Both the position numbers and the translations under genes were made by a program. The notes below the pieces were generated by a model. The model was not told the origin of the DNA. It worked only from the letters and a program-made list of their open reading frames with translations, and did no database searches. DNA of 53,709 nucleotides, taken from an uncultured Spirochaetaceae bacterium. GTDB taxonomy: Bacteria; Spirochaetota; Spirochaetia; Sphaerochaetales; Sphaerochaetaceae. Below, in pieces: positions 1-8,606 of this stretch. The stretch covers positions 1-53,709 of the forward strand of contig CALXLB010000058.1 of assembly GCA_944389085.1 (NCBI GenBank), written 5' to 3'. How positions within the stretch are numbered: position 1 is the stretch's first letter; each line of letters opens with the position of its first letter.

Positions 1-1204
1 AAACAGGATCCTCACCCTTTACAGCATCCAGATTCAGGCCGACATCTTTGTAGCTATCACGGAAATTACCGCCTTTGAGAACCTTTTCCATCACCCTGTC
101 TGTTGCATAAAGCTCTGGAACACATGCTCTCTCAAGCGCCTCTTCATGAACAGTAAGCTTCTCAACCATCTCTGCCATGATGAGCACTAGCTCCTCCGTG
201 CTTCTATAGCCTTCAATGAGCGGTTCTTTTGTATCCTGGAAATCACGGTTATATCCGGAAGGCAAAGCCTTTATTATAGATTTCACCCGCATCGAGCATG
301 AAGAAATCAAAGAAGTTCTTGATCTGGCAAGCTCAAGACCATCCGGGTTCTTTTTCTGAGGCATGATAGAAGAACCTGTACAGAGCTCTGCGGGAAGAGA
401 GAAATAACCGAACTCCGGAAGCGTGAACAGAATCAGATCCTGAGCCAGCTTGGAGAGTGTAAGCGCTATATACTCTGCATGATCGAGGAAGAAAGCTTCG
501 AACTTGCCTCTGGAATTATTCGCATAAAGCACATTGTTCTGTACTTTCCTGAATCCCATGAGCGATGCCGTGTATTCTCTGTCCAAAGGCAATGTGACGC
601 CATATGAGGCAGCAGAACCCAGCGGGCTCTGATCCAGGACTCTATAGAGAGAAAGAAGCATATCCGTCTCTTCCAGAAGCTCTTCGGCAAATGAGAGTGC
701 CCACAGTGCCACGGAAGATGGCATTGCTATATGCATATGCGTACGGCCAGGCATCGGCGTCTTTCTGTGCTTATCTGCAAGGTCAATGAGAGCTTTCACT
801 GCTTTCAGTGTCGCAGAACCAAGCTTAAGAGAAGCTTCTCTCATATATATCCTCAGTGCTGTCTGCACCTGATCATTGCGGCTTCTGCCTGTATGGATTT
901 TCTTACCCACATCCCCCAGCGTCTTTGTCAGATAGCCTTCAATAGCTGTATGGCAATCTTCATCGGAAAGCGTAATCGGAAATTCATTGTTTTTTCTCAG
1001 TTCGGAGATTTCTTTCAGCCCCCGCAGGAGAGACGCTGCCTCTTCTGCAGTGAGAATTCCAATCTTCGCAAGACCTTTTGCCTGTGCGGCAGAGCCTACA
1101 AGATCAGAGAAAACAAGTTCTTCATCATAGATATAATCATTGCGAACCGTGAAGTGCTCCATCATACCATCGAGCGTATAATTCTTCTGCCAGAGTATTG
1201 CCAT
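1..1204 (-). CDS. argH: Argininosuccinate lyase, partial (3' end outside window)
   Basis: This enzyme cleaves argininosuccinate to arginine and fumarate, the last step of arginine synthesis, in the cytoplasm. Reading the minus strand from 1204 gives about 401 residues starting MAILWQKNY. The fumarase/ASL superfamily signature GSSIMPQKKNP begins near residue 277, and the upstream motif HTGRSRNDQV is also present. Family members have 430-460 residues, so roughly 40-60 C-terminal residues lie beyond the left edge. An in-frame TAG lies 9 nt upstream of the chosen ATG, which fixes the start to this ATG or a later one. There is no Shine-Dalgarno; instead TAGATT sits 6 nt before the ATG, suggesting a leaderless mRNA. 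The gene diverges from the lipoprotein gene at 1291. Confidence 0.93.
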   Translation of the reverse strand, partial: MAILWQKNYTLDGMMEHFTVRNDYIYDEELVFSDLVGSAAQAKGLAKIGILTAEEAASLLRGLKEISELRKNNEFPITLSDEDCHTAIEGYLTKTLGDVGKKIHTGRSRNDQVQTALRIYMREASLKLGSATLKAVKALIDLADKHRKTPMPGRTHMHIAMPSSVALWALSFAEELLEETDMLLSLYRVLDQSPLGSAASYGVTLPLDREYTASLMGFRKVQNNVLYANNSRGKFEAFFLDHAEYIALTLSKLAQDLILFTLPEFGYFSLPAELCTGSSIMPQKKNPDGLELARSRTSLISSCSMRVKSIIKALPSGYNRDFQDTKEPLIEGYRSTEELVLIMAEMVEKLTVHEEALERACVPELYATDRVMEKVLKGGNFRDSYKDVGLNLDAVKGEDPV

Positions 1205-1210
1205 ACCGGT

Positions 1211-1239
1211 AATCTACAGAATTCGTCCTTGTTTTTCCA
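1211..1239 (-). promoter_or_regulatory. Putative argH promoter, leaderless geometry
   Basis: On the minus strand TGGAAA (1239-1234) and TAGATT (1216-1211) are separated by 17 nt. The -10 ends 6 nt before the argH ATG, so transcription would start at or next to the start codon. Assigned by pattern only. Confidence 0.4.
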
Positions 1240-1290
1240 TAGCCATAGGCAAAAGCTGACATAAATCGCCGGAAAAAGCGTATTACAGGT

Positions 1291-2235
1291 ATGAGACTTT
1301 TAATCATAGCAATTTTCAGTGCATTGCTTACATCATGCATTGCACAAGCAGGCAGGATCTACGATGCGTTTCTTGGCAAGGACAAGGAAATGCCAAAGCT
1401 CCTGAAGTACGAGATGGTGAACAACAATGCCATGCGCCTTGTATACGATGAGGATGTCACGCTGACGAATATCATCTTCAATGGCCTACCCCTTGACTAC
1501 TCCATGCATGGAACCATCTTCATAGTTCCATTCGGAACCACTATAAAGAGAGGTGAGAGCATAATTTTCTCAGTAACTGCTGAAGATGCGGCCGGCAACT
1601 CCAGCAAAGCTTCCATCGCGGCAACAGGAAAGAATACAGAGATTCCAGAGGCACTGATCAATGAAGTATCCATCAAGGGAACGAAAGAAGCTCCTGACAG
1701 GGTGGAAATACTCTTTCTGGAATCTGGCAGCATGGCAGGAATGGCTGTAACCGATGGGCTCTGGGGTGAAGAGAATCATGCTGTCATTCTCCCAGATATC
1801 ACTGTAAAGCAAGGGGACGTTGCCGTTATCTACTGGGACAATGAACCGGAGAATACTGATACAATCGATAATTTCGGCAAAAAAGGTTACATAATCTCAG
1901 GGAAGAGCGAAAAGACACTATCAGGGACAAATGGAACCATACTGCTGTGGAATGAACGGAACGGGGAGATAGCAGACGGTATCATCTACACAACTGGCGA
2001 AAGCGATCTGGCAGACGGCTATGGGAACAACAGGACGAAAAATGCAGCCCAGTATCTTCTGCGAAAAGGAGAATGGGAAGGAGAACCGATATCCTCAGCG
2101 CTTGTTACAGCGAGCAGAGTCATAGCCCGCCTTCCCGGCGGGCCAGACAATAACAGTGCCGCTGATTTCTTCATCACGGCAGCCAGAGCTTCCACATTCG
2201 GGAAGGAAAACAATTTCATTCCCTATGAGGAATAG
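1291..2235 (+). CDS. Predicted lipoprotein with lamin-tail-like domain
   Basis: The 314-residue product begins with a short signal peptide ending in LLTSC, a good lipobox, so it is probably a lipid-anchored envelope protein. Residues about 40-110 look like a bacterial Ig-like/beta-sandwich module (SVTAEDAAGNSS). From about 115 the pattern INEVSIKG...DRVEIL...MAVTDG resembles a lamin tail domain (LTD), found in many secreted bacterial proteins and often near surface nucleases or adhesins. No catalytic motif is visible. The stop codon abuts the stop of the convergent ssb gene with no gap. The exact function is unknown; the LTD assignment is by eye. Confidence 0.7.
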   Translation: MRLLIIAIFSALLTSCIAQAGRIYDAFLGKDKEMPKLLKYEMVNNNAMRLVYDEDVTLTNIIFNGLPLDYSMHGTIFIVPFGTTIKRGESIIFSVTAEDAAGNSSKASIAATGKNTEIPEALINEVSIKGTKEAPDRVEILFLESGSMAGMAVTDGLWGEENHAVILPDITVKQGDVAVIYWDNEPENTDTIDNFGKKGYIISGKSEKTLSGTNGTILLWNERNGEIADGIIYTTGESDLADGYGNNRTKNAAQYLLRKGEWEGEPISSALVTASRVIARLPGGPDNNSAADFFITAARASTFGKENNFIPYEE

Positions 2236-2667
2236 TCAGTACTCATACATGACTTCAATCTCCCCTGCACTATCACTTTCATTATCCCTCTCTTCGAGAA
2301 TCTCAGTACCTGCAGGAGATGAACCACTCCTGGGTTTCCTGAACTCAATGTGATGAGCGACAATCTCAATAGCTCTGCGGCTGGAGCCATCTGCGGCAAT
2401 CCATCTGCAGAGTCTCAGGCGTCCGACAGTCCTGCATGTCATCCCTTTTTTCAATCTTTCCAGGCATTTCTCCCCAAGGGATCCCCAGCATTGAACAGGG
2501 ACAAACACCGTCTCACATGCTTTCTTGCCATTGCGGTCCACATAGAACCGGTCACTTGCCACGTCAAACTTGACCAGACTTACGGATTCGGGCTGTTCCG
2601 CAAGCGGAATGCGCTTAGGATCATCGACTAAGATCCCTTCCAGCAAAACATTATTCAAATGATTCAT
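2236..2667 (-). CDS. ssb: Single-stranded DNA-binding protein
   Basis: An OB-fold SSB of 143 residues starting MNHLNNVLLEGIL. Typical family features are the N-terminal LNNVLLEGIL strand, a central VPVQCWGSLGEKC segment and a following KKGMTCRTVGRLR strand. The start at 2667 is favoured over the ATG 12 nt upstream because GGAGG lies 5 nt before it. The acidic C-terminal tail ends GEIEVMYEY rather than the usual DDIPF-like tip that docks partner proteins. It coats single-stranded DNA in replication and repair. It converges on the lipoprotein gene with abutting stops and diverges from pyrH. Confidence 0.88.
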   Translation of the reverse strand: MNHLNNVLLEGILVDDPKRIPLAEQPESVSLVKFDVASDRFYVDRNGKKACETVFVPVQCWGSLGEKCLERLKKGMTCRTVGRLRLCRWIAADGSSRRAIEIVAHHIEFRKPRSGSSPAGTEILEERDNESDSAGEIEVMYEY

Positions 2668-2717
2668 TTCTGCCTCCATTATGTAATACGCGTTTAGTGG
2701 CAGGTTTTGACAACTTC

Positions 2718-2726
2718 TGCTAAAAT
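2718..2726 (+). promoter_or_regulatory. Putative extended -10 promoter of pyrH
   Basis: TGC followed by TAAAAT forms an extended -10 element ending 6 nt before the pyrH ATG at 2733. No Shine-Dalgarno is present and no convincing -35 is seen at normal spacing, so a leaderless transcript is suggested. Confidence 0.45.
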
Positions 2727-2732
2727 TATTTC

Positions 2733-3425
2733 ATGAAACTTACTGTACTCTCCGTCGGGGGCTCTATAATCTCCCCTGATAAAGTCGATTATGATTTCCT
2801 CGCCTCTTTCAGGAAGATGATTTCCGATTATCTGGAAAAGAACAAAGAAGACAAACTCATTCTGGTCGCAGGAGGAGGCGCTTCTGCAAGGATTTATCAG
2901 GATGCGCTGAGAAGAATCAGAAGCGATGCTGCTCCAGAACTTCAGGACTGGATAGGAATAAAAGCCACGCATCTCAATGCGATGCTTCTGAAGGCCATAT
3001 TCTCTGATTACACAGAGGATGATGTTGTGACAGATCCTACAGATGAAGCTATCAGATTCTCTGGCAGGATACTCGTTGCAGGAGGCTGGAAACCCGGCTT
3101 CTCAACAGATACAGATGCAGTCTATCTCGCCTCACGCTTCGGAGGAAAGACAGTAGTCAATCTTTCCAACATAAAGAAAGTGTATACAGATGATCCGAAG
3201 AAGAATCCTGATGCGAAACCGATAGATAGAATCTCCTGGGAAGATTTCAGGAAAATCGTAGGCGATGAATGGAATCCAGGCCTGAACGCCCCATTCGATC
3301 CGATAGCCTCCCGTCTGGCAAGCGAGAACGGCATGATTGTAATCGCAGCCGATGGAAGAAACATCGAGAACACCAGAGCCATCCTCTGCGGAGAGCCCTT
3401 TGAAGGTACTCTCATCGGTGCTTGA
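2733..3425 (+). CDS. pyrH: UMP kinase, archaeal-type
   Basis: An amino-acid-kinase fold protein of 230 residues that phosphorylates UMP to UDP in pyrimidine nucleotide synthesis. It shows the N-terminal SVGGSI phosphate loop, VAGGGASARIYQ, the DVVTDPTDEA segment, STDTDAVYLA and the C-terminal EPFEGTLIGA. The sequence resembles the archaeal UMP kinase subgroup more than the common bacterial PyrH, by eye. Its last codons and stop form copy 1 of a 47-bp repeat found again at 11102-11148. No Shine-Dalgarno precedes the start; an extended -10 lies 6 nt upstream. Confidence 0.88.
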   Translation: MKLTVLSVGGSIISPDKVDYDFLASFRKMISDYLEKNKEDKLILVAGGGASARIYQDALRRIRSDAAPELQDWIGIKATHLNAMLLKAIFSDYTEDDVVTDPTDEAIRFSGRILVAGGWKPGFSTDTDAVYLASRFGGKTVVNLSNIKKVYTDDPKKNPDAKPIDRISWEDFRKIVGDEWNPGLNAPFDPIASRLASENGMIVIAADGRNIENTRAILCGEPFEGTLIGA

Positions 3426-3440
3426 GTAAAAGGAAGCATG
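3394..3440 (+). repeat. 47-bp repeat, copy 1 (3' end of pyrH)
   Basis: This segment matches 11102-11148 at 40 of 47 positions, and all seven differences are transitions. A 16-base core, TCATCGGTGCTTGAGT (3412-3427), is identical. It contains the last codons and stop of pyrH. The two copies, in direct orientation, bracket the whole galactoside block. Confidence 0.8.
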
Positions 3441-3466
3441 AAAGGATAAGTTCAGGAAAATACAGT

Positions 3467-3490
3467 ACCTGCCGCCATGAGACGGCAGGT
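3467..3490. terminator. Bidirectional terminator-like hairpin between pyrH and GH42
   Basis: A perfect 8-bp stem, ACCTGCCG (3467-3474) with CGGCAGGT (3483-3490), and an 8-nt loop. T-containing runs flank both sides, so it could end transcripts from pyrH and from the converging GH42 operon. Confidence 0.7.
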
Positions 3491-3499
3491 CTTTATGCC

Positions 3500-5506
3500 T
3501 CAGCGGAGGATGCAATATCCATTAGGCTTTAAAACGGCTTCAGATACTTTCTTCCCGTTCAGCAAGTCATCCATTTCAGAAGGAAGCGAAACAGTTCTTT
3601 CTTCCCCGCTGTAGTTCAAGAGGAACAGATAATCCCCGCGTTTAACAGCACGGACGCCATCCGGAGTCTCCATTCCCTTCTGGACAGAAGCGGCACGGGC
3701 AGCCATAGAAAGTATTCTATCAACGCCATCGTTATCCGGTTTTGCCCCGATATAAATGCACTCTCCTTTGCCAAGAAGATTACGAGTAAGACATGGCATG
3801 CCACGGTAATAATCATCACCATATACAGCCAGTGTTTCCGCAGTATCAAGTCTTATAACATCACACATATAGGAAACAGAAACAGAAGTGCCATCATGGA
3901 ATACCATCGAATTATATTCATCAGGTCTCAGAGCATCGATTTCCTCAATCCAGACACCTGCAGTCTTCCTTAATGGCCCAGGCTGACCTCCCAGATAGGA
4001 ATAATCACATTCATTCGTGTATCCTGAGAAATAAGTTAAGACAAGCACACCTCCGTCTTCTACAAATTTCTGCAGTCTGGCCGCGTATTCTTCCCTGATC
4101 ATACAGAGCATCGGAGCCACAATCAGCTTGTAACGGGAGAAATCCTGATCAAGAGAAATGATATCGGTCGGAATATTCTTTTCGTGGAAATAACGATAGT
4201 AATATTTCACTTCCTGCGTGTAATCGATTCCCTTCTGCACAGAGCAGGGAATCTCCACACCAAGCTTCTCGTCCCAATCATGGATGACAGCAACTTCTGG
4301 TTTCAAACGCATGTCGAAAATATCCAGAGGAATCTTCCTGAGATCAGCTGAAAGAGCTTTCAGTTCCCTGCCAATCCTGGTATCAAGATGCCCGGCATGG
4401 GAAATCATGGCACCATGGAATTTCTCAAAACCTGCCGGTGTTCTTCTGATCTGGAAGTATAAAGCAGAATTAGCACCGTGTGCTATATTCGCCATTGCAT
4501 ACAGACCAATCTCACCCGGACGCTTTGCTGCACAGACATTTGCCCAGCTTGCATGGTTCGGCGTCATCTCCATGATGAGGAACGGAGTATCCTCATCCTT
4601 GAAATTCCTGGCAATATCGAGATTGAATGCGGCATTGAATGAAGCTTCACCCTTCTCCGGATAGAGATCAAGGGAAATAACATCCAGTGGTTCGGCAATT
4701 CTGTGATAATCAAACCGTCCGCGGAATTGATAATTATTTGTACATACCGCATCTGGTATTGAAGCCTTTATGCATTCTGTCTCTATTCTGAAAAGCTCTT
4801 CATGTGCTTCCGACTGGAATCTGGCATATTCCATTGCCTCTGTAGGAAGAGAGTCCAAATCCATGCCATTGCCATTGACATTAAGATAAAGCTCATTCAG
4901 CTCAGTCGGAGCATAGATATCCTCAAATGATGTATATGTCCGGCCCCACATAGCTGTGCACCATTTCTCATTGAGGTTCTCAATGCTGCCATATTTCTTC
5001 TTCAGATATTCCCTGAACTCTTCCTCACAGTGCTCACAATAGCAGAATCCACTCAGCTCATTGTTCAGATGCCAGAGAATAATGCTTTTCTCATCCTTGA
5101 AATGAGAAGCAAGGGCAGAAACAAACTTCCTGCAATATTCCCTGTATGTCACTGAAGTCGGACAGAACTTCTCTCTTACTCCGAATTTGTTAGGACGCCC
5201 CTTGATGTCTGTTTTCAGAATCCCATGATCCTTCTGATAGAGCCAAGAGGGAGGAGCTGTGGTTGCAGTTGCCATGATGATATCGATGCCAGCTTCCTTA
5301 AGCTTCGACACAACCTCATCAAGAAAAGCAAAATCTATCACACCATCTTCTCTCTCGCTCATTATCCAGGAATGGACATTAATCGTGACTGTATTCACTC
5401 CAAGCTCTTTCATGAGCCTGATATCCTCATCCCAGACTTCGCGAGGCCATTGCTCAGGAGAGTAATCCCCTCCAAAAGGTATCTTTTTAAGTTTCAATCC
5501 ATTCAT
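3500..5506 (-). CDS. Beta-galactosidase, glycoside hydrolase family 42
   Basis: A 668-residue GH42 enzyme that hydrolyses terminal beta-D-galactosides, probably short oligosaccharides since no signal peptide is visible. It opens with the family hallmark GGDYSPEQWP. The predicted acid/base is Glu150 in HLNNELSG and the nucleophile Glu313 in LIMEMTPNHASW. Cys115, Cys155, Cys157 and Cys160 match the structural zinc site of many GH42 enzymes. A GAGG Shine-Dalgarno precedes the ATG. It is the last gene of a permease-permease-binding-protein-GH42 operon, only 7 nt after the binding protein, which suggests the transporter imports galactosides that this enzyme splits inside the cell. Confidence 0.93.
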   Translation of the reverse strand: MNGLKLKKIPFGGDYSPEQWPREVWDEDIRLMKELGVNTVTINVHSWIMSEREDGVIDFAFLDEVVSKLKEAGIDIIMATATTAPPSWLYQKDHGILKTDIKGRPNKFGVREKFCPTSVTYREYCRKFVSALASHFKDEKSIILWHLNNELSGFCYCEHCEEEFREYLKKKYGSIENLNEKWCTAMWGRTYTSFEDIYAPTELNELYLNVNGNGMDLDSLPTEAMEYARFQSEAHEELFRIETECIKASIPDAVCTNNYQFRGRFDYHRIAEPLDVISLDLYPEKGEASFNAAFNLDIARNFKDEDTPFLIMEMTPNHASWANVCAAKRPGEIGLYAMANIAHGANSALYFQIRRTPAGFEKFHGAMISHAGHLDTRIGRELKALSADLRKIPLDIFDMRLKPEVAVIHDWDEKLGVEIPCSVQKGIDYTQEVKYYYRYFHEKNIPTDIISLDQDFSRYKLIVAPMLCMIREEYAARLQKFVEDGGVLVLTYFSGYTNECDYSYLGGQPGPLRKTAGVWIEEIDALRPDEYNSMVFHDGTSVSVSYMCDVIRLDTAETLAVYGDDYYRGMPCLTRNLLGKGECIYIGAKPDNDGVDRILSMAARAASVQKGMETPDGVRAVKRGDYLFLLNYSGEERTVSLPSEMDDLLNGKKVSEAVLKPNGYCILR

Positions 5507-5513
5507 GGAAACT

Positions 5514-6767
5514 CTACCTCACAGTAGAAAGTCTTACGAATATTTCCTGCACATTCTCAAGGAACTGAGTCCTGTCCAGCTCACCTGCAGCATACGCAAT
5601 GATTGCATCTCCAATCTCATCAGCTGCGCCATTCGGGTATTTAGGCCATTCCCAGCCCAGAGTCTTTCCTTCAACTATTGCCTCACTGACAGCGGCTGAA
5701 AGAGGACCAACCTGCTCTTCTGAAACTGACATTGTTGAAAGTCCTGGAACAAATCCGAATACATCCGTCAGATAGTATTTTCCTCTTTCGCTGGTTACGA
5801 GCCATTCAAGGAAATCCTTAGCCTCTTCGACTACTGGACTATTCTTGTTTACCACCCAATATGTGGAAGGACCTGCATAAAGCACATCATTGAAAGCTGC
5901 ATCATTATTGATAGGAATAACCATATAGTCAGCATCGATATCAGGATTCATTTCCGTAAATGAAATCCATCCGCCATTATTTGCCATGGTTATTGCAACT
6001 TCTTCAAAAGCGTATGAGCTAATCTGTCCTGGGAAATCCATATCAAGAGGATTCTTGTATGCATGCTTCAGACAAACATCCAGCATGTCCACCCACTCAT
6101 TCATTATCTTGTCATTCACAAAATCGATTTCGCCTCTGCATGCAGCCTCGATGAATTCTGTAGGATTCTCCTGATGTGCAACCGCAACGTTGAACATGAA
6201 ACGTCCAGGATTATAAGAAGCACCAAACGGGAGGCCGATAGGAGCAAATCCAGCAGCTTCGAGTTTTGTACATACCTCATCAAATTCCTCCAATGTTTCA
6301 GGAAGTTCCGTTATTCCAGCTGCTTCAAACATTTTCGGGTTATAACACCAGCCATATCCTTCGAAATAGAGAGGCAGTCCATATATCCGGCCATCAATCG
6401 AAGCACCTTCGACAGCCTGTGGGACCATATCAGCAACCCAAGGCTCATCAGTGAGATCGGCAAGATACTCTGACCATTCAGCCATCTGTGAAAAGCCTTC
6501 ATTATTGAAGATATCCGGAGCTTCGTCGCCTGCGAACTTCGTTCTGAGCAGTGTCTGATAGCCATCAGAAGATGTCGACTCTACTTCTACTTTTATGCCA
6601 GTAAGCTCCTCATACTCTTCTGCAAGCTTCTGGAGATCATCAGCTATCTCAACCTTGAACTGGCAGATTCTTATGACTTTCTGATCTGATGACTCACTGC
6701 TACCGCCCGCAAAAACCATAGAGATTGCAATCAATGCAATCAAAGCAACTGAAAGTAGTCTTTTCAT
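5514..6767 (-). CDS. Sugar ABC transporter substrate-binding protein (family 1)
   Basis: A 417-residue extracellular solute-binding protein of the MalE/UgpB type that captures a sugar outside the membrane and delivers it to the two permeases encoded upstream. It has an N-terminal signal peptide ending VFAGGSSES; there is no lipobox cysteine, so it may be periplasmic or anchored by its uncleaved signal. Typical family segments include KFAGDEAPDIF, YGLPLYFEGYGWCYN and AGPSTYWVVNKNSP. It lies 24 nt downstream of a permease gene and 7 nt upstream of GH42. Substrate is inferred from the GH42 neighbour to be a beta-galactoside. Confidence 0.9.
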   Translation of the reverse strand: MKRLLSVALIALIAISMVFAGGSSESSDQKVIRICQFKVEIADDLQKLAEEYEELTGIKVEVESTSSDGYQTLLRTKFAGDEAPDIFNNEGFSQMAEWSEYLADLTDEPWVADMVPQAVEGASIDGRIYGLPLYFEGYGWCYNPKMFEAAGITELPETLEEFDEVCTKLEAAGFAPIGLPFGASYNPGRFMFNVAVAHQENPTEFIEAACRGEIDFVNDKIMNEWVDMLDVCLKHAYKNPLDMDFPGQISSYAFEEVAITMANNGGWISFTEMNPDIDADYMVIPINNDAAFNDVLYAGPSTYWVVNKNSPVVEEAKDFLEWLVTSERGKYYLTDVFGFVPGLSTMSVSEEQVGPLSAAVSEAIVEGKTLGWEWPKYPNGAADEIGDAIIAYAAGELDRTQFLENVQEIFVRLSTVR

Positions 6768-6791
6768 TCTCTTTTCTCCTTTTATTTATCC

Positions 6792-7631
6792 TCATCCTTT
6801 CACCGCACCAGCAACCAATCCTGCAACGATATTCTTCTGCAGGATAAAGAAAGCTATTGCGGCTGGTATGATTGACATTGTGAGTGCCGGAAGTGCCAGA
6901 TCCCATCTCAGCGAATACTGTCCCATGAATGAACTGATAGCTATTGGAAGAGTCCTGAACTGTGGCCTTGATATAACTATCAGAGGTAGCAGGTAATCAT
7001 TCCAGAACCAGAACGTATCCAGGATTATGAGCGTGAAAATAATCGATTTAAGGAGAGGAAGCACTATACGGAAGAAAATCCTTAGTTCTCCAGCCCCTTC
7101 TATTGCGGCAGCTTCCTCAAGGTCCTTAGGAACACTTTTTATGAAGCCAGAGAACATGAATACACCCATTGCAACACCCAACCCCCAGTTTGCAAAAACA
7201 AGACCAGGTATCGAGTTCATAAGCCCCAGAGCATCAAGAACGATTACAAGGGGTATCATTATCACCTGAAATGGGATAATCATCTCAGCAAGGCACAGAG
7301 CATATGCAAGATTATTGAACTTTGAAGGATATCTGACAATTCTGTATGCTGCCATGCTGGAAAACATCACAACGCCAAAAAGACTGAATATTGTCACTGC
7401 AAGTGAATTCCGGAATGCTCTGGGAAAATCAGTTCTGTCATAAGCTTCTGCATAATTGCTTAATTTCACCACAGAAGGAAGCGCTGCCGTATCTTTCGTA
7501 ATCTCTCCCAATGGCTTAACTGAATTAATCAAAAGGAAATAGAAGGGAAGAAGAAACATAGCGACAATCGCTATAAGTATAATCATTCTGACCGCTAAAG
7601 AGATGGAACGTGCACTTCTTAAGTTTCTCAT
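6792..7631 (-). CDS. Sugar ABC transporter permease, MalG-like
   Basis: A 279-residue inner-membrane protein with about six hydrophobic segments and the binding-protein-dependent permease EAA loop, seen as EEAAAIEGAGELRIFFRIVLPLL near residue 180, which contacts the ATPase. It ends GLVAGAVKG, a typical MalG/CUT1 C-terminus. Its ATG overlaps the stop of the upstream permease gene by 4 nt, indicating translational coupling. No ATPase gene is in the block; CUT1 systems often share one encoded elsewhere. Confidence 0.9.
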   Translation of the reverse strand: MRNLRSARSISLAVRMIILIAIVAMFLLPFYFLLINSVKPLGEITKDTAALPSVVKLSNYAEAYDRTDFPRAFRNSLAVTIFSLFGVVMFSSMAAYRIVRYPSKFNNLAYALCLAEMIIPFQVIMIPLVIVLDALGLMNSIPGLVFANWGLGVAMGVFMFSGFIKSVPKDLEEAAAIEGAGELRIFFRIVLPLLKSIIFTLIILDTFWFWNDYLLPLIVISRPQFRTLPIAISSFMGQYSLRWDLALPALTMSIIPAAIAFFILQKNIVAGLVAGAVKG

Positions 7632-8521
7632 GCTTCAATCTCCTTTGACCTCGTGAAATGTACCTGCAGAAGTGAAATACAGAGTATGAAGACGAAGAAG
7701 ACAATCGCTTTCGCAGACCCGAGTCCATAGTTGTTTCTGGAGAATGCTTCTTCATAAAGATTCATTGAAACAGTTGTCGTTGTTCCGTATGGGCCGCCGA
7801 CGGTAAGAGATGAGACAAGGTCATACATAGTGAAAGTTTTCACCATGACCCAGAAAATACAGACCGTAACAGATGGCATAATAAGAGGAAGAGTTATGGA
7901 GAAGAATTCCTTCAGCGGCGATGGCCCATCAAGTCTTGCTGCTTCCTTTATGTCACTGTCTATTCCCGTAAGCCCTGCAATATAGATAATCATCGTATAT
8001 CCTGAATATTGCCATGCAGATACTATAACGATAGCCCAGAACGCCGGCCCCGGTTCACCAAGCCAGCTCTGCCCAAGAAAACCCAATCCAGGTATTTCCG
8101 CAATAGAGAGAAAGACTTTCTGGAATATGAAACGCCAGATGAACCCCATGATGACACCGCCCATTATATTCGGCAGCAGCAACAGTGTACGAGGAAGGCC
8201 CTGCATATTCTTCGGCATTGATGACACCAGCAAAGCAAAAGTCAATCCAAGAACGTTGGAAATAACAGTTATGGCAACAGTCTGCCTGAATGAGAACCAC
8301 ACAGATTTCCAGAACTGAGGATCGGAAGTGAAGATTGTGGCATAATTAAGCAGCCCTATGAATTCCTTTGCCTGAGAAATCCCATTCCATCGCATAAAAC
8401 CTATGTATACCGCATAGAAGAATGGGATGATTATCACAGGAACAAAGCATAGAAGCATCGGAAGCATGAAAGCCGCTTCTCCTCTCAGGCTTTTCCTATA
8501 TACACCACCTGTCTGCTTCAT
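7628..8521 (-). CDS. Sugar ABC transporter permease, MalF-like
   Basis: A 297-residue CUT1-type permease that pairs with the product of the next gene. It has an N-terminal cytoplasmic stretch, a first membrane segment around residues 15-35, and the EAA loop KEAARLDGPSPLKEFFSITL near residues 195-215. The ATG has a strong Shine-Dalgarno (AAAGGAGG). It is the first gene of the minus-strand operon and diverges from the two-component system at 8607, with 85 nt between them holding likely operator repeats. Confidence 0.9.
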   Translation of the reverse strand: MKQTGGVYRKSLRGEAAFMLPMLLCFVPVIIIPFFYAVYIGFMRWNGISQAKEFIGLLNYATIFTSDPQFWKSVWFSFRQTVAITVISNVLGLTFALLVSSMPKNMQGLPRTLLLLPNIMGGVIMGFIWRFIFQKVFLSIAEIPGLGFLGQSWLGEPGPAFWAIVIVSAWQYSGYTMIIYIAGLTGIDSDIKEAARLDGPSPLKEFFSITLPLIMPSVTVCIFWVMVKTFTMYDLVSSLTVGGPYGTTTTVSMNLYEEAFSRNNYGLGSAKAIVFFVFILCISLLQVHFTRSKEIEA

Positions 8522-8576
8522 CTTCTCGGCCTCCTTTCAGGATGCTAAAACAGGAGAACTGGGAAATGAACTCAGG

Positions 8577-8606
8577 ATTTTTACCATAAAAGTGGATAAT
8601 TTTTAC
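8577..8606. promoter_or_regulatory. Direct repeats in the shared regulatory region of the ABC operon and the two-component system
   Basis: ATTTTTAC occurs at 8577-8584 and at 8599-8606, 22 bp apart, i.e. about two helical turns on the same DNA face. This is the arrangement expected for a dimeric AraC-type response regulator such as the one encoded next door. GATAAT (8595-8600) ends 6 nt before the kinase ATG and may be its -10. Function is inferred. Confidence 0.45.

Noticed and set aside
731..1264. A 177-codon plus-strand open frame across argH
   Set aside because: It is antisense to clear argininosuccinate lyase sequence and shows no family features of its own.
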